This document shows positions 45,263-54,000 of a stretch of 64,000 nt of DNA, in pieces. A program made the translations under genes and the position numbers. How positions within the stretch are numbered: the first letter of the stretch is position 1; each line of letters opens with the position of its first letter. The DNA lies in the NCBI GenBank assembly GCA_036009625.1, contig DASYLJ010000120.1, positions 19,264-83,263 of the forward strand. Reading direction: 5' to 3'. The notes beneath the pieces were generated by a model. The model made no database searches. It was given only the letters and a program-made list of their open reading frames with translations, and was not told the DNA's origin. This DNA comes from DASYLJ01 sp036009625 (GTDB taxonomy: Bacteria > Desulfobacterota > Binatia > DP-6).

Positions 45263-46420
45263 TCAACTCCCCGAGCTCGTACGACAGCTGCTCCAGCCGG
45301 AGCTCTTCCGATAGCGACAGTGGCGCTTGCGGACGAACGTCTTCGCCTGCGATCGCACGAGGCTCGTGAGATTGCCGAGCGCGATGTTGCCGTCGACGAG
45401 GTGCAGCCCCCAGTTCGCATCCGGAGCGGGCGTGAGCCGCGGGGCGCCCGTCTCCGCCGTGATCTGCAGGACGTTCGCGTCATCGGCGGACGAGCACTCG
45501 CCGTCGTACGCGCCCTGGACGTAGATCCATGGAGTCGACACGGCCGGGAACACGAGGCCGATGTCGCGTATCGAGGCACCGATCGTCGTTCCGGGTGCGA
45601 ACGGCGTGGTCGGAACCACCGTGCGCAGCGGCGCGGAGCCGCTGCCGAGCGCGGCGGGATTGGTGCACAGGACCTGGGCACCGTGCTCGTCGCGGCCGTA
45701 GCGCGCATCCTTGGGTACGGGCGCGTCGAAGGTCGAGAACGCGACGACGCAGCCGAGCTGACGCCGCGAGGCGCACGGAGCGACGTTCTTGAATTCGCTG
45801 CCCGTCACGTTGCCGCCGAGCAGGATCGCGGAGACGAGCTTGCTGCGCATGGCGGGGTCCGGATCGATCTCCTCTGCGATCAGACGCCGGAGCATGTAGC
45901 TTCCCTGCGAATGCCCGAGGAGCACGACACCGCGGCCGTCGTTCTCGCTCCGCAGGTACTCGTGCCACGCATCGCGGACGTCGACGTAGCCGTGCGCGAG
46001 ATCGCCCGTATGATCGCGTAGGCCCTGCAGCGTGACCTGGCGGTACATCGGGGCGAAGACCCGGCACACCTCTGAATAGCGCGCGGCCTCGTAGAGGGCG
46101 ATCGACTGCTGTTCCGGATCGATGTCGAGATTCGCGTTCGCCGTCGGCTGGTCGCTGACCGTGGGATAGACGTAGAAGCAATCGACCTTGGGCGATCGCG
46201 GGGGACTGATGGACATGACCCGGAGCACCGCCCCGGTCGGCGACAGGACCGTCGTGTCGAGACTCGGCTGGCAGGGATCGTCCGCGACCGACGGATTGCA
46301 GAGCCACACCGTGTCGGCGGCGTGGGCGGCGGACGCGAATGCCAGCATCGCAGCGAGCATCAACAGAGGCACCGCACGGCGACATGCCGCAGCACCGCGC
46401 ATGGCATGGGAGTGGTTCAT
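45263..46420 (-). CDS. Secreted DUF3089 alpha/beta hydrolase
   Basis: 385 residues from the ATG at 46420; a TTG seven codons upstream is less likely. Signal peptide (RRAVPLLMLAAMLAFASAAHA), then the DUF3089 (PF11288) signature CFYVYPTVSDQPTAN, the nucleophile elbow LLGHSQGSYML with Ser171, and later DANWGLHLVDGNIALGNL supplying the His. These are lipase/esterase-like proteins of uncertain substrate. It ends in a Cys/Ser-rich tail with RYRKSSGWSSC. It lies tail-to-tail with the sulfatase, whose stop is three bases away. Confidence 0.87.
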   Translation of the reverse strand: MNHSHAMRGAAACRRAVPLLMLAAMLAFASAAHAADTVWLCNPSVADDPCQPSLDTTVLSPTGAVLRVMSISPPRSPKVDCFYVYPTVSDQPTANANLDIDPEQQSIALYEAARYSEVCRVFAPMYRQVTLQGLRDHTGDLAHGYVDVRDAWHEYLRSENDGRGVVLLGHSQGSYMLRRLIAEEIDPDPAMRSKLVSAILLGGNVTGSEFKNVAPCASRRQLGCVVAFSTFDAPVPKDARYGRDEHGAQVLCTNPAALGSGSAPLRTVVPTTPFAPGTTIGASIRDIGLVFPAVSTPWIYVQGAYDGECSSADDANVLQITAETGAPRLTPAPDANWGLHLVDGNIALGNLTSLVRSQAKTFVRKRHCRYRKSSGWSSCRTSSGS

Positions 46421-46559
46421 GTGGATGCCGTCGATGAGCAACGACGATCATTGTGCAGGACGCGTCAGGGAGTCTCGAACAGGGGATGGCCACTCTGGCG
46501 CGAGCACGAACTTCGTCGGCTATTGACGCCTTCCTGATCGATCGAACAGAGATGCTTCC

Positions 46560-47513
46560 ATGACCGACCACCGCGCTCGCTACGGACCACACAACCTCGA
46601 CGACACCTACGTCGCCCACACGATCGCGGAACAGCTGGTCGACCTCGGCGAGATCGAGATGAACTACGCGACGCTGGGCGATGCCGCGTCGCCGGCGCTC
46701 CTCCTCATCCCGGGCCAGACCGAGTCGTGGTGGGGATACGAGGCGGCGATGCCGCTGCTCGCGGAGCGCTTCCAGGTGTTCGCCGTCGATCTCCGGGGCC
46801 AGGGCCGCAGCACACGCACGCCCGGCCGCTACACGCTCGACAACATGGGCAACGACCTCGTCCGTTTCCTCGACCTCGTCGTCCGGCGACCGGCGATCGT
46901 GAGCGGCCTGTCCTCGGGCGGCGTCCTCGCTGCCTGGCTGTCGGCGTACGCGAAGCCCGGTCAGGTGCTCGCGGCGCTCTACGAGGACCCGCCGCTGTTC
47001 GCGTCGGAGGCCCGGCCGGCTATCGGTCCAGGCATCCGCCAGTGCATCGGCCCGCTGTTCGACCTCTGGAGCACCTATCTCGGCGACCAGTGGTCGATCG
47101 GGGCCTGGGACGCGATGCGCGAGGGATCGGCGTCTCGACTGCCGGAGCACCTGCGGTTCATTCCAGTGCCCGACGAGCCGCCCCAGAGCCTCAAGGAGTA
47201 CGACCCCGAGTGGGGCCGGTCGTTCTGGACCGGGACGGTCGCCGCCGCGTGCGACCACGAGCGAATGCTTCGCAGCGTCACGGTTCCGTCGGTGCTGCTG
47301 ACGCACCACATGCGCATGACCGACGAGGCGAGCGGCTTCCTGTTCGGCGCGATGTCCGACCAGCAGGCACAGCGGGTGCGGGCCCTACTCACCGGCGCGG
47401 GCGTCGACGTGACGTACCGATCGTTCCCCGACGTCGGCCACTCGATGCACGGCGACAGGCCCGACCTCTACGTCGAGACCCTCTTCGACTGGGTCACGAG
47501 CATCACGACGTGA
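46560..47513 (+). CDS. Alpha/beta hydrolase coupled to an amidohydrolase
   Basis: 317 residues. The fold is shown by LLLIPGQTESWWGYE (oxyanion loop), FAVDLRGQGRST, the nucleophile elbow SGLSSGG with Ser118, a helical lid, and SFPDVGHSMHG with the His. Its last base overlaps the next start: the stop TGA and the following GTG share GTGA at 47510-47513. So the two genes are translationally coupled and probably act on the same compound, e.g. an ester or carbon-carbon bond hydrolysis followed by a metal-dependent amidohydrolase/decarboxylase step. No signal peptide. Confidence 0.88.
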   Translation: MTDHRARYGPHNLDDTYVAHTIAEQLVDLGEIEMNYATLGDAASPALLLIPGQTESWWGYEAAMPLLAERFQVFAVDLRGQGRSTRTPGRYTLDNMGNDLVRFLDLVVRRPAIVSGLSSGGVLAAWLSAYAKPGQVLAALYEDPPLFASEARPAIGPGIRQCIGPLFDLWSTYLGDQWSIGAWDAMREGSASRLPEHLRFIPVPDEPPQSLKEYDPEWGRSFWTGTVAAACDHERMLRSVTVPSVLLTHHMRMTDEASGFLFGAMSDQQAQRVRALLTGAGVDVTYRSFPDVGHSMHGDRPDLYVETLFDWVTSITT

Positions 47514-48463
47514 GCGCGTCCCGCATGATCGACGTGCACGCGCACTACGTCCCGTCGAGCTATCGGGCGGCGCTGCTGGACAACGGCCACGGCCAGCCCG
47601 ACGGCTTCCCGCAGATCCCGGAGTGGTCCGCCGAGGAGCACGTCGCCGCGATGGACCGGCTCGGGATCGCGACGTCGCTGCTGTCGATCTCGTCACCCGG
47701 CGTGCATCTCGCCGACGAGCGTGCGGCTCGGGACCTCGCCCGCGAGGTGAACGAGGCCGGCCGGCGAGCCGTCGTCGATCATCCCGGACGGTTCGGCCTG
47801 CTCGCCTCGCTCCCCCTGCCCGACGTCGACGCGGCCATCGCCGAGATCGCACACTGCAGCGACCGGCTCGACGTCGCCGGCTTCACGGTGCTCACCAACA
47901 TCGGCGGAACGTACCTGGGCGATCCCGCGTTCCAACCCGTCTTCCGCGAGCTCGACCGGCGCGGCGCCCGGCTCTTCATCCATCCGACCTCGCCGGCGTG
48001 CTGGGAGCACACCTCGCTCGGGCGTCCCCGGCCGATGCTCGAGTTCTTCTTCGACACCACTCGTGCCGTGGTCGACCTGGTGCTGAACGGAACGATCGCC
48101 AGGCATCCGGGAATCGAGTTCATCGTCCCGCACGCTGGCGCGACCCTGCCGATGGTCGCCGACCGGGTCGGCGTCTTTTCCCGGCTGCTCGGCGTCGACC
48201 CCGCGGTGGACGTGCTGCGCGACCTGGGGCGGCTCCACTTCGACCTCGCCGGCTTCCCGGTTCCCCGCCAGCTCGACGCGCTTCTCACGCTCACCACGAT
48301 CGAGCACCTGCACTACGGGAGCGACTACCCCTTCACGCCGGAGTTCGCCGCCGTCATGGCGAGGGAACGACTCGCAGAAGCGGGCGACCCGCCGGGTTCG
48401 GTGCTGGACGCGCTCCGCGCCAACACCGCCCGGCTCTTCCCCGCGCTCACCGACCGGCGCTGA
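47510..48463 (+). CDS. Amidohydrolase-2 (ACMSD-like) metal-dependent hydrolase/decarboxylase
   Basis: 317 residues. MIDVHAHYVP near the N-terminus holds the HxH metal site, followed by the family's FIHPTSPACWE, VPHAGATLPMVADR (third His) and HYGSDYPF (catalytic Asp). These features define the amidohydrolase_2 (PF04909) family, which includes aminocarboxymuconate-semialdehyde decarboxylase and related ring-cleavage or gamma-resorcylate-type enzymes. The GTG at 47510 overlaps the previous stop; an ATG five codons later is an alternative start. Together with the hydrolase it could form part of an aromatic or cyclic compound route. Confidence 0.9.
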   Translation: MSASRMIDVHAHYVPSSYRAALLDNGHGQPDGFPQIPEWSAEEHVAAMDRLGIATSLLSISSPGVHLADERAARDLAREVNEAGRRAVVDHPGRFGLLASLPLPDVDAAIAEIAHCSDRLDVAGFTVLTNIGGTYLGDPAFQPVFRELDRRGARLFIHPTSPACWEHTSLGRPRPMLEFFFDTTRAVVDLVLNGTIARHPGIEFIVPHAGATLPMVADRVGVFSRLLGVDPAVDVLRDLGRLHFDLAGFPVPRQLDALLTLTTIEHLHYGSDYPFTPEFAAVMARERLAEAGDPPGSVLDALRANTARLFPALTDRR

Positions 48464-48636
48464 CGCGCAGCCCGTCCCTCCGGCGCGGTGAATGAAGCGC
48501 CGCAGCATCGCCTCCGCTCGCATCGAATTCCTTCGCGGCTCCCGTGGAGCTGGTAGTTACGTCTTGACCGGCCGCTACATCTTCCCTGATTGTCACGGCT
48601 ACAGACGGCGGCGTCTCGACGACCTGTGGAGGATCC

Positions 48637-50874
48637 ATGCTGAAGCATTGCATTCTTGTCCTTCTCTTCGGGTCGCTCCTGGTTCGTCCGGCTCGCGCCG
48701 AAGAGATCACGCTCAGCGTGCACGGCGGCACCTCCGCCGGTACCCTCCCCACGTTCTTCGAGCCGTCGGCCTTCTTCGGCTGGACGAGCAACCAGATGAA
48801 GCAGGACTTCGCCGTCGACGCGGGCCCTTCCCGCGGCCTGATCGTCGAGTCGACGCAGCTGCTCCTCGGCCCGTCGACCAGCCTCGCCGACTATCAGGCG
48901 CGCCTCGCGCAGAGCGGGCTCGCCACGGTGGCGGCGCTTGCCGCCGGGTCGGGGGCGCAGTTCCTGCTGCAGGTGCACGGCATGCCGCGCTGGATCTCGA
49001 AGTCGTCGGTCATCACCATGCCGCCGGGCTGCGAAGAGGAGTGGCCGACGTATCAGACCCTCGCGCCGGACCCCGCCAAGTGGGCCGCCTGGGAGGCGGC
49101 GATCGCGGCCACGGTGACCTACTTCAACGTCACCCACGGGCTCGACAACGTCTGGTACCAGCTCTGGGAGGAGCCCGACGCTCCGTGCTTCTGGACCGAC
49201 ACCCAGGCCAACTATCTCGAGACCTGGCGTCACTTCGTCGCGGGTGCGCGCAGCGTTGATCCCGCGGCGCGCGTCGGCGGTCCCGAGCCCGCGGGCGGCC
49301 CCGAGAGCATCAAGCCCGGTGAGTCGGTGCCGCTGACCCAGGCATTCATCGAGTTCTCGGCGGCCCAGGGGATCCGGCCCGACTTCATCAGCTACCACCT
49401 GTTCGGCACCGCTCCCGAACAGAACCGCCGCGCCAACGGCAAGGTGCTCGAGCTGCTCGCCGCCAACGGCTTCGGGCCACTCCCCATCATCGTGGGCAGC
49501 TGGAACCCCCTCGACGCCTGCTACGAACCCAACATGCAGCGCGACGACCCGAGCTGGCCGTCGCCGCCGTCGACGCTCGGCTGCTGGCAGACCGACAACG
49601 AGATGGGCGCGAGCTATTCGTTGGCCTTCATGTCGCACCTCGCCGAGGGCGGGGTGACCGGCTACCAGGCGATGTTCCAGCTCGACGACGCCGACTGGGG
49701 TGGGAGCGAGGAGTTCCCGCACGACTGGGGGCTGCGCACCAACAAGAACAAGCACGGCCTCCGCAAGGCCATCTATCAGGCCCAGACCATCGTCGGTCGC
49801 ATGCCGCGCACGCTCGTATCCGTCAGCGCGACGCACGCCCACCCAGCCGACGAGTACTTCCCGCACGTGTACGCAACGGCGGGCGTCGAGGGCGACCGCC
49901 TCAGCGTGCTCCTGTGGAGCTACGTGACCAGCCCAGGACGCCAGGCCGTCGAGGTGCTCCGCGACATGGGGTACGACCCCGACGACTTTGCGCGCTGGGG
50001 CGGGCAGACGCGCATCGCCGCCTTCCTCACCGGGGCGATCGCAGTGGGCGCGGTCACGTCGGTGCCCTCGGAGCAGACGGACCTCCTGCGCATGAAGGCC
50101 GTCTTCCAGCGACAGCGCGCCCTCGTCACCGAGTCGAGCCAGGTGTCGCTCGCGATCGACGGCTTCACGTCGACGGGTGGCTACCGGGTGAAGCGCTGGC
50201 TCATCGATGCCACGCACAACAACGCCTACGGCACCTATGTCGCCTCGGGGTTGAACGCGGCGATCGCGGCCGAGGGATTGCAGCAGCTCGATACGCAGCT
50301 GGTGGCGCAGCTCTCGCAGGTCCAGGACGTCGACCTCGCGCCCTATGCGGTGATGCTGGTCGAGGTCGAGCGTGGTGCCGGCACGAGCGGCTGCACCAGC
50401 CCGTCCACCGTCGGCGCCGCGCGTCTCACCCTGACCAAGCTGCAAGCGCCGTCGGGCGACGATCAGCTCAAGCTCGCTGGTGCCGTCGCAGCGACGACGA
50501 GCCCGCCCATCGACCTGGTCGCGCACGGCCTGGGTCTCGTCCTCACCAGCAACGCCGGCGTCGTCCTCGCCGACCTCACTGCTGCCGCGGGATCTGGGTG
50601 GTCGGCAAACGGTGCCGGCACGGCGTGGAAGTACCGCAACCCGTCGGTGTCGAGCGGCATCCTCAGCGCGACGGTGCGGGCGATCAAGCCGGCCGGCACG
50701 CTGCGCGTGAAGCTGAAGGCCCGCGGCCTCGCGCTCGGCGCCGCGCCGGCGGGTCCGCCGGCGGTGGCGAGGATCGCGTTCGGGGTGCCGACGGCGGCGC
50801 CGGGACAGTGCGGTGTCACGGCGTTCGCGGCGTGCCGGACGACGGCGAACGGGGCGACGGTGCGGTGTCCGTGA
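48637..50874 (+). CDS. Secreted GH39/clan-A-like glycosidase-fold protein with module C
   Basis: 745 residues. GGAGGATCC before the ATG and a signal peptide (LVLLFGSLLVRPARA). Residues ~25-420 look like a clan GH-A TIM barrel of the GH39 type: LLQVHGMPRWIS, then VWYQLWEEPDAPCFW where the acid/base Glu is normally in NEP, and FISYHLFGT. At the expected nucleophile strand I read LPIIVGSWNP, while active enzymes have TEWN/S, so the nucleophile Glu may be missing. The C-terminal ~160 residues are module C (LTLTKLQAPSGDDQLKLAG, ending GQCGVTAFAAC and VRCP). Either an unusual glycosidase or a polysaccharide-binding relative. Family call is moderate, from fold-like motifs only. Confidence 0.68.
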   Translation: MLKHCILVLLFGSLLVRPARAEEITLSVHGGTSAGTLPTFFEPSAFFGWTSNQMKQDFAVDAGPSRGLIVESTQLLLGPSTSLADYQARLAQSGLATVAALAAGSGAQFLLQVHGMPRWISKSSVITMPPGCEEEWPTYQTLAPDPAKWAAWEAAIAATVTYFNVTHGLDNVWYQLWEEPDAPCFWTDTQANYLETWRHFVAGARSVDPAARVGGPEPAGGPESIKPGESVPLTQAFIEFSAAQGIRPDFISYHLFGTAPEQNRRANGKVLELLAANGFGPLPIIVGSWNPLDACYEPNMQRDDPSWPSPPSTLGCWQTDNEMGASYSLAFMSHLAEGGVTGYQAMFQLDDADWGGSEEFPHDWGLRTNKNKHGLRKAIYQAQTIVGRMPRTLVSVSATHAHPADEYFPHVYATAGVEGDRLSVLLWSYVTSPGRQAVEVLRDMGYDPDDFARWGGQTRIAAFLTGAIAVGAVTSVPSEQTDLLRMKAVFQRQRALVTESSQVSLAIDGFTSTGGYRVKRWLIDATHNNAYGTYVASGLNAAIAAEGLQQLDTQLVAQLSQVQDVDLAPYAVMLVEVERGAGTSGCTSPSTVGAARLTLTKLQAPSGDDQLKLAGAVAATTSPPIDLVAHGLGLVLTSNAGVVLADLTAAAGSGWSANGAGTAWKYRNPSVSSGILSATVRAIKPAGTLRVKLKARGLALGAAPAGPPAVARIAFGVPTAAPGQCGVTAFAACRTTANGATVRCP

Positions 50875-51039
50875 AGGGGTCCAACGAGGCGCGCCACTCG
50901 ACAGCGCGGCAATGATCCGCTGATTCGGCGTGCGCGGATCGGCGAGGAACGCGCCACCGCCGGTGGGCAGCGGCGATGCGGAGAAGGGCCGGGCCGTATG
51001 CCATCGCTGGGCAAGGGCCGCGGCGGACTGCGCCGCGTG

Positions 51040-54000
51040 CTACCGCGTGCAACCGGTAACGGCGCCGAGGGCGCTCGCCCGTCCCGTGAGTGCCCCGGCG
51101 TCCAGCCGGATCGCCGCGGCGCAGTCCTCCGACAGGCGGCGCTTACGGAGCCGCTTGCCCACGATCCGATCGACCGGACGGAGCGTGCGCAGCGCGCGCT
51201 TCAGGAGCTTTCGTCGGAGGCGATCGAGGCAGCATGGATCGCCGGACGGCCCGTCGGTTGGGCACGTCCGGACAGCGGCCCTATCGATCAGCTTCATCGC
51301 CCGCGTGAGACGCTTGTTGATCGGCCGCGGGCGTTCCCGTGCGAGACACTGCAGCGGTGAGATCGTCACGGGCAGCGTGGTGCTGGTCGTCGTCGACGGC
51401 GAGGACCCCGCGCATCGTCCTCCCTCACAATGATCCCCCGACGTCGACGGATCGCCATCGTCGCAGGTGGTGCCATCGCCGAGTGGCCGCGCCCGGCATT
51501 GCCCCGAGCGGGCATCGCACGTTCCAGGGAAGTTGCATCCGTCGGGCGCCCCGCATGCGACGTTCACGCACCGGTGCGGGGCTCCGACCACGACGGCCGA
51601 CTCGACGCACGACGCGCCTGCGGGGCAGTCGCCGCCGCCCGCCGCGTGCGGGTCGCACGTCGACGGGACGAGTAGGAAGCGATCGTCCGCACCGCGGCAG
51701 CGACCGGTCGAGGTCACGAACGGCTGATCGTCCTCCCGCCCCGCCATCAGCGGATCCGCACCGGGCGCATCGACGATCGGCCCGAGGGTGGTGACCGTCC
51801 GGGTGCAGAAGTCGACCTCCTGCCGGACGAGCCCCAATCGGCCGTCGTCGTTCAACGGCCCTTGGTCTCGCTCGTCGGTGAGGAATCGCACGAGATGTCG
51901 CGCCACCCGGTACGGGCGGCGCGGATCGCACGCCTGCAACTCACACGGCGTCACTGCGACGCCCGTGGCGAGACGTGTTTGCGTCACGGCATCGTAGATT
52001 TCGAGGACGTCGTCGTCCGCGTCGCCGTCGCCGTTCAGGTCCTGTCCGCCGCGTGGGCACGGACCGGCGCCGCTCTCGGCGCACTCGTGAACCCGATACG
52101 CCAGCAGCTGCACCGTGCCGCAGGGCGACGGGGCGGACTCACCGAGGACGAGGTCGACGGCGGGCCGGCCGAGCCGCTCGACGTGCGAGCCGGCGGCGTC
52201 GCGCAACGCGATGGCGACGATGCCATCGTCCAGGTCGCCGTCGCCGTTCAGGTCCTGATTGCCCTCATCACGCTCGGGGATGCGGAAGGCGACACAGTCG
52301 CCAGCGAGCTGGATGTCGTCCGCGGCGGTTCCGGTGTTGATCCAGCCTCCGCCCGTGACGTCGAGCAGCATGAGAACCCGATCGATCGCGTCGCCGTCGC
52401 CGTTCAGGTCGTTGAGGGTCTGGCCGGCCTCGTCGGCCAGCGCTGCGATGGTCGTTCTCGACAGGGCGACGTCGGTCGCCGCGAGGCCGAGGTTCCTCGG
52501 CGTGGTGCCGCCGGTCCAGAGGTGCACGACCTGATCGGCGACGTCGCTGTCGCCGTTCAGGGAGCCGCCCGGGCAGCGTGTCGTCCCGGTGTTCGACTCG
52601 GGGCGCAGGAACGCCGCCAGGCCGCCGGCGGTGGCGACTCGGGTAGCGGGACAGAGGCTGGTCCTGCCGCCCGTCGTGGTGTCGACGACGGTGAGAACCT
52701 CGTCGTCGAGCGCGCCGTCGGCGAAGAGATCGCTCTCGGTGTCGTTCCGGTCGGGCCCGCGCCGGAACACGTCGACGCGCTCGTTGGTGTCGCTTGCCAC
52801 GAGATCGTCGGCGCCGCTCGCGAATGCGACGAAGCGGCCGTCTGCGGAGATCTGCGGATCAGGATTGGCCGCGCCGCTCGTCACCACATCGGTCACGCCT
52901 GTGAGCCGGTCATGCAGCAGGACCTCGCCGTTGTTGTTCTGGAAGGTGACGTATCGGCCGTCGGCGGAGATCGAGGGCGCTTGCGACCGGCCGGTGAAGG
53001 GCTCGCCGCCGGTCCGTACGCTCACGAGCTCGGTCGTCGCGAGCACGCGATCGCGGACGACGATCCGGAATCCCGGAGCGATGCCAGGCACCAGGTTGGT
53101 GGCCAAGGTCTCGAAGACGACATAGCGCCCGTCGTCGGACACGGCGGCGGGGCCCGATTGGTCGTTGCCGGAGGCTCCGCTGGACGAGACGTCGATCTGC
53201 TCGCGGCGATCGAGCAACCGGTCGTACAGATGCAGGGAACCGGCCGGAGCAGGGCCGAAGGTGGGGACGAACCCCGGGTCGATGAACACCCGATACGAGA
53301 ACACGATGAAACGCCCGTCCGCGGACATGTCCTCGACGGTCGGGCCGTTTCGTGCCGGGTCCGGCGGGGCGGCCTCGATGCGCTGGATCGACGGGTTGCC
53401 GGACGTCGCGCCAACCACCACGAAGAGGTTCCCCGTGTTCGGCTCGTCGCCCGGTACGAGGTTCGTCGCGGTACTGTCGAACGCGACGAGGGTGCCGTCG
53501 GCGGAGATCCTCGGCGATTGCGACGTGTCGTTGCCAGGCTGACCGTCGAACCCGATCGTCAGGATTCGCGCGGTCGTGATCGCGGCCGTGTCACGCAGTA
53601 CGACCTGGAGCGGGCCGTCCTCGCTCGGTGCGAGGAAGGCCGCCCATTGGCCGTCTGCGGAGATCGCAGGGGAGAACCCCTCGCCGAGCCCCACGGAGCC
53701 TGTCGCCTGCGTGTCTCGGACACGGACCTGCGAATCGAATTGCGTCGGGGACCTGGAGATGAAGGCGATATACCGGCCGTCCCCCGAGATGGCCGGCGCA
53801 AAGCTGTCACGCGCAGACTGCGCACCTGACGTCGTGAGGCTCGCTCGCACCGTTTGCTGTCGCGCGCTGCCGCTCTCGCTGCGCCGGAAGAACGCACGGA
53901 CACCGGAGATTGCAATGGGCTGCCCATCGATCACCGGCAGCGCGTCGGCAACCAGGGCATCCGTCGTCACCGCCGTACCGGTGGCGCGGAAGATGCGGAA

